Origin: Urophycis tenuis
Taxonomy: Eukaryota; Chordata; Actinopteri; Gadiformes; Phycidae
Assembly (NCBI GenBank): GCA_036785325.1
Contig: JAXIVH010000007.1
Location: forward strand, 11,419,219-11,483,218
Direction of reading: 5' to 3'
DNA length: 64,000 bases
Of the stretch, positions 40,722 to 51,018 are shown piece by piece. A program made the position numbers and the translations under genes. Below the pieces are notes generated by a model. That model did not search any database, was not told the origin of the DNA, and saw only the letters and a list, made by a program, of their open reading frames with translations. The number at the start of each line of letters is the position of its first letter. Positions within the stretch are counted from its first letter, which is position 1.

Positions 40722-42380
40722 TTGTCAGATGAGAACTGCACCCTCACACACTGCTGCTGCGTGTCGCCATTACCAGCGCCACTGTCACCAGTCTTAATCC
40801 ACACCCCATTAGCCCCATACACCATGACACAATTTAATCGGATCAACCACAAAATTTTAGAAGACATTATAGAACACCTAAAATCCTCCTCCTGCTGCCT
40901 CGATATTCTTCCAACAAATTTTTTCAATCGTGTTTATGATTGCTTGGCCTCAGATCTTTTATTAATTACCAACACATCTCTTCTCTCAGGTATCTTCCCA
41001 CAGGCCTTGAAGACGGCTGTTATCAAGCCACTCCTTAAAAAGAACAATCTAGATGTATCACAAATGAACAATTATAGGCCTATATCAAACCTCCCATTTC
41101 TAAGCAAAATAATTGAAAAGGTTATCTTCCAACAGTTAAATGCCTTCCTAGCAAGAAGCAACTGTTTTGATGTCTTCCAGTCAGGATTTCGACCTCACCA
41201 CAGTACCGAGACTGCCCTTGTTAAAGTCCTCAGTGACATCCATTTAAATACAGACTGTGGCAAAATTTCAGTCTTGGTTTTACTGGATCTCAGTGCTGCA
41301 TTCGACACAGTTGATCACAATATTTTGTTAGATCGACTACAAAATTGGGTTGGCCTCTCTGGCACAGCGTTAAACTGGTTTGAATCCTACCTGAAAGACA
41401 GAGATTACTTTGTCTCTGTAGGTAATTATACATCTGAACGAACGCAAATGACATGTGGAGTTCCTCAAGGCTCTATTCTGGGGCCTCTTTTGTTTAACAT
41501 CTACATGCTCCCACTGGCTCAGATCCTGCAAAATGACATCTGCTACCACAGTTATGCAGATGATACACAAATTTACATAACAATAACCCCAGGTGACTAT
41601 GGTCCAATACAAGCATTGAGTAAGTGCATTGACCAAATCAATGATTGGATGTGCCAGAATTTTCTTCAGTTGAATAAGGACAAGACTGAAATAATTGTCT
41701 TTGGAGCCAAGGAAGAACGATTAAAAGTTTGTGCTCAGCTGCAACTGGCAATGTTAAAAACCACAGACCAGGCAAGAAATCTAGGTGTTGTCATGGACTC
41801 AGACCTGAATTTTAACAGCCACATGAAAATGATTACGAAGTCTGCCTACTATCACTTAAAGAATATATCAAGGGTCAGATGACTGATGTCTCAGCAGGAC
41901 TTAGAGAAACTTGTCCACGCATTTATCTTAAGTAGGCTCGACTATTGTTACAGTATCTTCACTGGTCTCCCAAAAAAGTCCATCAGAAAGCTCCAGTTAA
42001 TTCAGAATGCTGCTGCTCGAGTCCTCACAAAAACTAAGAAAATGGATCACATTACTCCAGTTCTCAGATCGTTACATTGGCTTCCTGTCTGTCAGAGAAT
42101 TGACTTTAAAGTACTGCTGTTTATAAAGCACTGAATGGTTTGGGACCAAAATACATTTCAGATCTTCTAATTTTCTATGAACACTCCAGATTTCTCAGGT
42201 CATCTGGGGCGGGTCTGCTTACTGTCCCCAGAGTCAGAACCAAACATGGAGAGGTAGCGTTCAGTTTTTACGCGCCACATATATGGAACAAACTGCCAGA
42301 AAGTTGTAGGTCTGCTGAAACACTCACCACTTTTAAATCCAGATTAAAGACCTTTATGTTTGCTGCAGCCCTCCCCTAAG
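40722..42380 (+). pseudogene. L2-type LINE ORF2, reverse transcriptase and C-terminal domain
   Basis: RT reading to 41882: ALKTAVIKPLLKKNNLD, NYRPISNLPFLSKIIEKV, FQSGFRPHHSTETALVK, LVLLDLSAAFDTVDHNIL, GVPQGSILGPLLF, YADD (near 41555). A TGA at 41880 interrupts it; the C-terminal part goes on at 41886 (RLDYCYSIFTGLPKKS, SLHWLPVCQRIDFKVLL), shifts frame near 42132, and ends at 42379 (IWNKLPESCRSAETLTTFKS). It continues the LINE at 35271-38202. Broken by a stop, a frameshift and the LINE insertion. Confidence 0.88.
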
Positions 42381-42590
42381 CTTATCTTAACGTGTTTTAA
42401 TTTCCTTTTTATGCTTGTATTTTAATTTCAATGCTTTTAATTCTGTATATGTATGTATGTATGTGTTATTTTTGTTTGTTTGTTTTTTTTTATATGCTTT
42501 TATTGTATTTTAATGCTTTTATGTATGTAAAGCACAATGAATTGCCTTGCTGCTAAATTGTGCTATACAAATAAACTTGCCTTGCCTTAC
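42381..42590 (+). mobile_element. 3' UTR and tail of the L2 LINE
   Basis: Ends in GTGCTATACAAATAAACTTG followed by CCTTGCCTTA, the usual L2 end in fish with a short CCTTG repeat. The next LINE abuts directly. Confidence 0.85.
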
Positions 42591-45590
42591 ATCTACACAA
42601 ATAACAGCTGGTGTAGTAATGCCACACTGGTCTCCAGCCATTGCTCTGCGGACATATAGTTTTTGATTGTGAGATGCAGACCTTTCTACCTGCCCCGAGA
42701 ATTCACCAGCGTCACCATCGTTGCTGTTTATATTCCACCCAGTGCCGACACAAAACAAGCCCTGAGTGTTCTCTACCATTCCATCAATGACATGCAATCC
42801 ACACAGCCGGAGGGTGTCTTTATTATTGCAGGGGACTTTAATCAGGCCAACATGAACAACATGAACATTTTGCTACCAGAGGGCAGAACACATTGGACTT
42901 GGTTTACACAAACATCAAGAAGGCATTCAGAGCAGCCCCCCACCTGGGCTCTTCAGACCACCTCTCTGTTATGCTTATTCCTGCATACCAGCCCCTGCTC
43001 ATCAGGGGAAAGCCTGCTGTGAAGAAGGTGAGAGTGTGGCAAGCAGGAGCTATGTCTGCACTGCAGGACTGTTTTGAGTGCACTGAATGGAGCATGTTCA
43101 GAGAGGCTGCAACAGTCAACCAACACACCAATTTGGAGGAGTATGCTGCATCTGTGATGGACTATATTCAGTGGTGCATGGAAGAGTTACAGTTACAAAG
43201 ACAATCATCACTCGGGCAAATCAGAAACCTTGGATGAGTAAGGATGTGCTTGTGAGACTGGGGGAGCGCAATGCTGTGTTCAAAATTGGTGATGAGACAG
43301 CACTCAGATCAGCGAGGGCCAACCTGAACCGTGCCATCAGGGTAGCAAAGCGAGCCCATAATCAGAAGATCCAAGGCTTCTTCCAGGACCCCAGCAACAC
43401 CAGACGACTGTGGCAGGGCATCCAGACTGCCTCTGACTACAAAGTCACACCCACACCCTGCCAGAATGACATCAGCTTCCTAAACGAGCTCAATAACTTC
43501 TTCGGAAGGTTTGAAGCACTGAACAACAACCCTGCAAGGAAAGCCCCCCCCCCATCCTGATGAACAGACACCCAGGCTCGAAACCACTGATGTGCGGAGC
43601 ACACTGAGGAAGGTCAACGCACGGAGAGCTGCAGGCCCTGACAATATTCCAGGACGGCTGATCAAGGAATGTGCAGACCACCTGACCCACGTGCTCACAG
43701 ACATCTTTAACATCTCACTGAACCAGGCTGTCGTCCCCACATGTTTCAAGTCAGCCACGATAATTCCAGTGCCCAAGACATCTGCCATCACGTGCCTTAA
43801 CGACTTTCGCCCCGTCGCACTCACATCCACCATCATGAAGTGCTTCGAGAGGATTGTCAAGGACCACATCATCTCCTTACTCCCCCCATCATTCGACCCG
43901 GCCCAGTTTGCATAACGGCCCAACCGCTCCACTGAGGATGTCATCTCCACTGCTCTCCATCTGAGCCTGGAGCACCTGGAGGAGAAGAACACCCACGTTT
44001 GGATGCTGTTCCTAAATTTCAGCTCAGCATTCAATATGATCATCCCCCAGGACTTGGTATGCAAATTGGAGCCCCAGGGCCTCAATACCCCCCTGTGTAA
44101 CTGGTTGCTGGACTTTCTTACCGACAGAACCCAGTCTGTCTGCGTGGGCAACAACACCTCCAGTATCATCTCCCTGAACACCGGCTCCCCCCAGGGCTGC
44201 GTTCTGAGCCCCCTGCTTTTCACCCTGATTCAGGCCTCATTCAGGACAATAACGAACTGGCTTACAGGAAGGAGGTGCGACACTTGGTGGACTGGTGCAA
44301 GGTGAACAACCTGGTCCTGAATGTTGATAAAACAAAAGAGATCATCGTGGACTTCAGGAGATCCAGACCCAGCCACATGCCCCTCCTCATCAACGGCACA
44401 GCTGTGGAAGTTTTGGGAAGCACCAAGTTCTTGGGGGTGCACATTGTTACGTCCCGCCTAGGGAATACCGAGAACGTAACATAGTGCTCTCTCTATTTTC
44501 CCCCACTCTCAACAATAACTCACGAAAACACGTATTGGCAGTCCAAAATCAAAGGGGTTTATTTACCCAAATGAGATTATATACGTCAGGGTGAGCGTCG
44601 CCTAAAAAAATATACAAAACAAGCTGATTTTAAAACTAACTTCCCTATTTCCAGAAGAAATAAGAATCAACAAAAAAACAGGTTTCTAACCTTACTCCCT
44701 ACCCAAAACAGGAGAAAAGATGGCACAAGAGAAACAGGCTACTCACCCCTACTAAAACGGGACTGAAAGATTATTTTTACAGCTATGTACACTATTTACA
44801 AAGGAGAACAAATCTGTACAGAACAAACATCAATTTTGCCACACTGCCACACTGTCCCGGCTCCACTTTTGAATCCCCTTCCATTTCGCATTTCCTCCAA
44901 TCATCAGCCTCTGGGGATGTCCCCCAATCAGCGACCTCCACCTGAATGGCTACATTTTGGGACAACCCCCCTGGTGACAGGGAGGAGGAACACAACATAG
45001 AGAGAAACACAACCAACACAGAGAAAAACACAACTAATAGAAAATATGACCGCTAGGGTCATAACAACATCTCTGACAACCTCAGCTGGTCACTCCACAC
45101 CTCCTCCCCTCTCTGACCCCACCCACCCCCACCAAGGACTGTTCTCCCGGCTGGCGTCTGGTAGAAGGTTCCGCAGCATTCGTTGCAGAACAGCCAGATT
45201 CAGCAAAAGTTTCTTCCTCCTAACCATCAGACTCAATGCAGAATAACCCCCCACCCATTTCAGTGCAATACTTTCAGTGCAACCTCCTTATCGATGTGTG
45301 CAATAATCTCCACCCTGCTGCTATAATGTTCGCAATACTTTTTTTCACTGAAACTTTTTTAGTATTATCTGTCATTAGTATCCAGTTCCTTTGCACTTTA
45401 TTAATATATTACATTGATCATAGTTTATATTTTTATTTCTGTATTTTAATAGATCTATTTATACATCTATTTATACATCTGCTTATCTGTGTCTGCCGGA
45501 AGCCATAGCAACGACATTTCGCTGCCAAAAATCACTCTGTGTTTCTTGTGCAATGACAATAAAGAGCAAGTTGAGTTGAGTTGAGTTGAA
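42591..45590 (+). pseudogene. APE-type LINE, 5'-truncated and interrupted by a solo LTR
   Basis: Endonuclease from 42663 (VRCRPFYLPREFTSV, IAGDFNQANMNN; next frame DLVYTNIKKAFRAAPH). A linker follows, then RT at 43592-43915 (RAAGPDNIPGRLIKEC, DFRPVALTSTIMKCFERI) with a stop at 43913, then LFLNFSSAFNMIIP and GSPQGCVLSPLLF to 44226. The catalytic FADD region is deleted there, joining to YRKEVRHLVDWCKVNN and FLGVHI at 44440. The solo LTR inserts at that point. After 45071 only a short C-terminal remnant remains (LFSRLASGRRFRSIRCRT). The tail is AATAAAGAGCAAGTTGAG with TTGAG repeats. Confidence 0.88.
44445..45066 (-). mobile_element. Solo LTR, 622 bp, with ACAT duplication
   Basis: Ends TGTTACGTCC and GGTCATAACA (5-bp inverted TGTTA/TAACA). 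ACAT is duplicated at 44441-44444 and 45067-45070. Removing the LTR joins the LINE codons on either side. Read on the minus strand it has AATAAA near its 3' end (about 44556), so the LTR is oriented minus. Confidence 0.88.
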
Positions 45591-46633
45591 TACAACCTGT
45601 CGCAAAAAAACCCACCTTTCATGTTTCCCTTTTGCGACCGTTGCTCTCATCACCTCATACCCCTGTCCCCAAAGACCACACCTCCCCCTCGATTCATCAA
45701 TGGTGAACAAGTTTTCACTATTCACCCAGTGTTTCCCCTAGATTTTTTTGTAGCAGTAATGCTATGTGTTGGTAACCTAGCAACACTAGGGGGGCCCGGG
45801 GACATGCCCCCCCGAAAGAAAATTTTGAAAAATAACCCTTTAAATGGTTACTTCTGGTGAGATTTTTATAAAAAAAAGTTACAGATTGAGCTTCCAAATA
45901 TGACATAACAACCAACAGAGTCAAGGTATCTGCTGAGACCAGATCATTGTGAAAACATGCCTTGAACTTGGCAGAAACTAAGTCATCTTTTATGTTCATT
46001 TTCACCTATTTCTTTGATATTTATCATAAGTCTTAGAAAAAATAGATGAATACAGATTTTTACTCATTTGATATTACTCATTAAATATTTATTATATTTA
46101 TATATATATATTTTATATTTAATAAAATATTTCAAAAATTTATTTGAAACTTTAGCAAATTAGGCTTCATCAAAGCAGCAACACACCCATTTAAACCAGA
46201 CAGGTCACAACATTAAAAACTAGGCAAGAATTAAATAAATGTTTTCAGGTAGGCCTATATAGTTTGCCTCTGTATTATGAATTGAGTCTAGGCCTGCACG
46301 ATATCAGCAAAATGTGTGATGTGCGATCACACTGTTCAATATTGCGATGACGATATGACTTGTGATAATAAATAAGAAAAGAGTAAAATGTTGGTCATGG
46401 TGAATACGTCGATATGAATTTAAACAAATTTGCATATTGTGACATCACTGACCGCGTCTCCATCCCGTAAAAGTTTAGTGGTCTCCTTGACATAAGTCGA
46501 CACGTCACTTTATAGCGGTGTCGAGATATTTCAATGCATTTTTTCATGTAGGACCTATTGCTACCGTGCATGAACCCAAAGTAATAATTTAGCCTTCTAT
46601 AACTTTGAACGGTGACTGCGAACATTTTGTTTA
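45591..46633. other. No gene recognised; possible hAT ends
   Basis: CAGTGTTTCCCCTAGA at 45727 looks like a hAT-type terminal repeat, and TAGGCCTGCACGATATC at 46289 like another. No matching opposite ends or duplications were found by eye, so I leave both unassigned. AT-rich elsewhere. Confidence 0.3.
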
Positions 46634-47454
46634 GGAGCGCCGGGTCGTTTGAAACACTTTTCAGTTAAACGTCTTTTTCAAAGATGACATTACGTATACA
46701 AATAATTTGATCATGTGATTAACAACTCACATGAGTACTCTCTTAGTTACATGTGTAATTTAATACATATGTTGGATGATCGAGCTGTTTTTTAACTTTT
46801 AAACGTAGGTTGACATTTGTTTCAAACGCCCCGCCTAGTCGGGACGGTTGAAACACACATGCGTGACGGATGAAACACCGTATTTTAAACAGAAACTATT
46901 AAGCTTACTATTTTTTTTATGCAACATACCGGACAACATACTAGTGTACTCGTCATTGCTCAAATTTCACATTATTTCTCATAATATAAATAGGTCAAAA
47001 AAATATGTTTGTCAACCGGAAATCACGATGATTACATCTGACCTTTATGCATGCGCACCCACTGATCTATAACGTGTGTTTCAATCGCCCCGACAGCGAC
47101 TAATAACACATAAACCTTTTTTGCCACTAAACTTCAAAACTCTGACATTGCACACTTTAGGACATGTTTCATTACTAATTCACCTGTTGTATAGTCATAT
47201 TATTATTGCATGAAACAAAACATACAAGTGTTTATTACAAAAAACTACCGCACAGAAGATTTTACATACCGCATTGAAAAACAGGTTCGCGGGGATAAAA
47301 TTTGAACGGCATGACGTTATCACGCGAGATTTCGCTTGTTGGTCAGTCTTGCGGGCTGAACGTAGTGACGAAATTTGACGTGTCAGTACTTGCGTGGTTT
47401 TCGAGGAAATCGCTGTGTTTCAAATGTCCCGTGTTTCAAACGACCCGGCGCTCC
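46634..47454. mobile_element. MITE with 24-bp perfect inverted ends and internal repeats
   Basis: The first 24 bases (GGAGCGCCGGGTCG then TTTGAAACAC) are repeated exactly and inverted at 47431-47454. Related boxes, TTTCAAACGCCCCG, GGGACGGTTGAAACAC, TTTCAATCGCCCCG and GTTTCAAATGTCCCG, occur inside, like repeated transposase sites. The flanks are TTTA and CCCCTAC, so the target duplication may be TA or TTA but is unclear. No long frame. Confidence 0.75.
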
Positions 47455-47546
47455 CCTACTGCAGCCGCAGCCATCATAACAGACAAGCGCGAACCATTGA
47501 TGAAATGAAGCGAATATAAAAGAAAGGACGTAGCCTACGTGTGTAT

Positions 47547-48813
47547 TGTGGCAGCATAGATTATTCTATGCATGGCACAGGATCCTGGACACACCCCGAT
47601 GGCCAGTTAGCCTATCCCGGAGCAGAGGACCGTATTTAGGATGGCCTCCTCTCTCGTTCCTGAGCTTCCGCATCACTTCCGGGTACAAGGTCGGTTGTTT
47701 ATGCTCTGTGGTGCTCATGGGCTCTCCTTTGGCGGGGAAGTGCTGATGTTCGGATTTGTCGCGCTCCTCCTCCTGCCTATATAAGTGTGTGCGCCACTAC
47801 TTCTGCTGAAGGTGGAATCGCTGCCGGACCGCTGCTGCTTTGTCTAAACTCTTCTGATAGCTCGCCTTCCGCTTTTGCCTGCTTGCTGTACCGTCTGCTT
47901 GGCTGCCGCTTGGCTGCCGCTTGCCTGCTTGCTGCACCGTCTGCTTGGCTGCTGCGTTGCTGCTGCTTTGCTGCGGCTGCGCCGCTGTGTTGCCTGTCGT
48001 TGTGACGGCGGCCTCCTCCAACCGGACAACTAAGCTGCTTGCTGTACCGTCTGCTCGGCTGCTGCTTGCCTGCTTGCTGTACCTGCTGCTGCGTTGCTGC
48101 TGCGTTGCTGCTGCTCTGCTGCGACTGCGCCGCTGTGTTGCCTGTCGTTGTGACGGCGGCCTTCTTCAACCGGACAACTAAGCTGCTGGCTGTCAACAAG
48201 ACCCTCACTGCAGCCTGGTTGTCCCCGCGGCTTGGCGGTCGCATAGCCACTTATGCTTGCTCAGTTACTTTTAAATTTATGGTTTAGTTGTATTTTTGTA
48301 CATTGCTGTCAAGTTTAATTTGTTAATTGTTTTCTGCCTTTTTGTTTGAGTTGCAACCCTCATTAATATTATTTCCCTGTTTCAGTGTCGGAGGCCGGTG
48401 GTGGTGGCGGTGACTGGTGGTGGTGTCCCCCCCCTCGTTTGGTGTGCTGTGCCCTCCTGGTTAAGGTTACTCGTGTGTGTGTGTGTGTGGGTGACCCCTT
48501 TTTCTTATTTTATTAGTTATTTTGGGTGAACCACTCCCCGTCCACTAATACTTGTTCCCCCGGTAGGCCTCCGACCTGGACTAGTTTTTTTCCCCTCCCC
48601 GGTGTGAATGATATTGATTATGACTGCTTCTTTCATAATTTGTAATAAAAGATATACGTTTATACCTGGAACCACGTCTCAAGCCTGTGAATAGAACGAA
48701 CCAGCGTGTCTACTCTCTGGGTGAAATTCCCAGGGTGGCGTTGTCGTGCAAACTTTAGCGTTCTTCAAAGTATATCTGACATCGGGTAGAAAGTTACCCT
48801 CCCCCACGCCACA
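47547..48813 (+). mobile_element. Large solo LTR, 1,267 bp, with internal tandem repeats
   Basis: Ends TGTGGCAGCA and CCACGCCACA (6-bp inverted TGTGGC/GCCACA). GTAT is duplicated at 47543-47546 and 48814-48817. TATA box TATATAAG near 47778 and AATAAA near 48644. About 860 bases separate promoter and polyadenylation signal, much of it a GC-rich CTGCTTGC repeat block. No internal coding part of the element is in the window. Confidence 0.82.
47880..48190. repeat. Tandem duplication inside the large solo LTR
   Basis: A block of about 150 bases, running from the CTGTACCGTCTGC type start through GTGTTGCCTGTCGTTGTGAC to CCGGACAACTAAGCTGCT, is present twice in a row, each built on shorter CTGCTTGGCTGC-like repeats. 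It gives long frames on both strands that are low complexity and not genes. Confidence 0.75.
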
Positions 48814-48817
48814 GTAT

Positions 48818-49281
48818 GTAGGCAATTTATATTCGCGATACTTTCTAAAATATAATTAATAGGGTTTTATTGTAGTTGCATTAGTTATTTGAAGAGTTAA
48901 AAAAACAACGGTCGGTCTTAACGCAAGTATACAACCGGAAAGTCGGTCGGACTAAAAGGGAAAAATAAATATTTGGGTCGGTCCTAAATTGACAGGTTGG
49001 GTCGGGTTACTGCAAACCACAATATTTAAGGATGATTTAAGGATAAGGATGGCCCGAGTGTGCGTGGCGAACTTATCGCATTACAGACCAGCTTTTGCGA
49101 TGTGTTTATCATGAACACTCACATCGCGATGACGATGAAAATTGAGACGATGAGTCCATACAAAGTACTGATAAACTAAATTAAAAAATATTTATTTTGT
49201 GTAGTTGTATATTGCAATAATAATGTATGGTTGTCACAAAATCCCACGGCACACCTGGACTTGCCTCACGGCACACCGTTT
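48818..49281. other. No gene recognised
   Basis: AT-rich. ATCGCGATGACGATGA at about 49122 resembles ATTGCGATGACGATAT at about 46342, so parts of an older repeat may flank the MITE and the solo LTR. Not resolved. Confidence 0.3.
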
Positions 49282-51018
49282 GACAGACAGACAGACAGAC
49301 AGACATACTTTATTGATCCCTGAGGGAAATTGCCTTCATGACAAAACTCCAGTAGAAAAAAAGGGGACACTCTACGTATAGTAGAGTGATAGAAAATATA
49401 AATATATAAGGAAACCTTTGTAAAATATAAAACCTATGTAGAAAATATAAACCTATGTAAAAATAAAAGTATAAACCTATGTACAAATATAATGTAACCT
49501 GTAATAAAATATATAAAAATGTACATAAAGAAATGATAATATACATAAATGTACATACATCCAGGCATACACTACAAGGTAATAGCATACACTAGGATGT
49601 AGCATGTCGGATTTTTGTAAAACCAGTTGTGCAGAGATGACCAGATGACCAGTTATGTAGTAAATCACAGTAATGCAGTGAAATGACCAGTTATGTAGTG
49701 ATATTACAGTGAAATGAAATGACAGTCATGTAATAAGATATAGTGTAGTGGACCAATTATGCAGACGACAGTGACAAATTGTAAAGTTTGATGACCACAG
49801 GCAGGAATGATTTCCTATGTCGCTCTGTGGTGCATCTAGGTGAGAGGAGTCTTCTGCTGAAGGTACTCCTCCGCTGAGCTAGGGTGGAAAAGAGAGGGTG
49901 AGAGGCATTGTCCATGATAGTCCGTAGCCTGGACAGCATCCTCCTATCTGCCACGGTAGTCAGAGTGTCCAATTCCTCACCCACAACATCACCAGCCCTC
50001 TTGATGAGTCTATTGAGTCTATTGGTGTCCGCAACCCTCATCCCACTGCCCCAGCATGTGACAGCGAAGAAGATCACACTGGCAACCACAGACTCGTAGA
50101 ACATCCTCAGCATTGTCCTGCAGATGTTGAAGGACCTTAGCCTCCTAAGAAAAAATAGTCGGCTGTGGCCCTTCTTATAGATAGCCTCTGTGTTCCTGGT
50201 CCAGTCCAACTTGTTGTTGAAGTACACCCCCAGGTACTTGTACTCCTCAACAATGTCGACAGGAACCCCCTGGATGAACACAGGGCCCACCGGTGTTTTG
50301 ACCCTCCTTAGGTCCACAATGAGCTCCTTTGTCTTGGTAGCATTGAGCTGTAGATGGTTCAGCTCACACCAAGAGACAAAGTTGCCCACAACAGTCCTAT
50401 ACTCACCCTCATCACCCCCCTCAATACAGCCAACTACTGCAGAGTCATCAGAAAACTTCTGAAAGTGGCAGGACTCAGTGCAATAGCTGAAGTCTGAGGT
50501 GTAGAGGGTGAAGAGGAAGGGAGAAAGGACCGTCCCCTGAGGGGCCCCGGTGTTGCTAACCACCCTGTCAGATACACAGTTCTGTAGGCTTACAAACTGT
50601 GGTCTGCCCATCAGGTAGTCAACAATCCAGGACACCAAGGGGGAATCAACCTGCATCGTCGCCATCTTCTCACCTAGGAGACCAGGCCGTAAGGTGTTGA
50701 AAGCACTGGAGAAGTCAAAGAACATGACTCTCACAGTGCTCGCCGGCTTGTCCAGATGCGAGTAGGCTTTGTTCAGCAGGTAGATAATGCAGTCCTCGAC
50801 TCCCAGGCGGGGCTGGTAGGCGAACTGCAGCTGGTCCGAGAAGGGTCTGACCATAGGCCTGAGCTGCTCCAAGACAAGCCTCTCCATGGTCTTCATGATA
50901 TGTGACGTCAGAGCCACCGGTCTGTAGTCCTTAGGGCTGCTGGGGCGCAGCGTCTTTGGGACAGGAACGAGGCAGGACGTCTTCCACATCAGAGGGACCT
51001 TCTGGAGGTGCAGGCTCA
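49282..51018 (-). pseudogene. APE-type LINE (outer), 3' part with open RT
   Basis: Minus strand. (GACA)n tail and TTTATTGATCCCTGAGG at the left. An open frame 50989-49757 of 410 codons carries DYRPVALTSHIMKTMERLV, VMFFDFSSAFNTLRPG, GAPQGTVLSPFLF, FSDD at the catalytic place, YKYLGVYFNNKLDW and LLSPRCTTERHRKSFLP. The frame extends upstream as NLSLHLQKVPLMWK to 51018, where a second LINE has inserted. Its 5' part resumes at about 54906. Confidence 0.88.

Noticed and set aside
45727..46310. A hAT element between CAGTGTTTCCCC and a second end
   Set aside because: No inverted partner or 8-bp duplication could be found by eye.
47777..48287. Overlapping alanine/glutamine- or cysteine/leucine-rich frames on both strands
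   Set aside because: They come from the CTGCTTGC repeats of the solo LTR; several frames stay open at once, as expected for low-complexity DNA.
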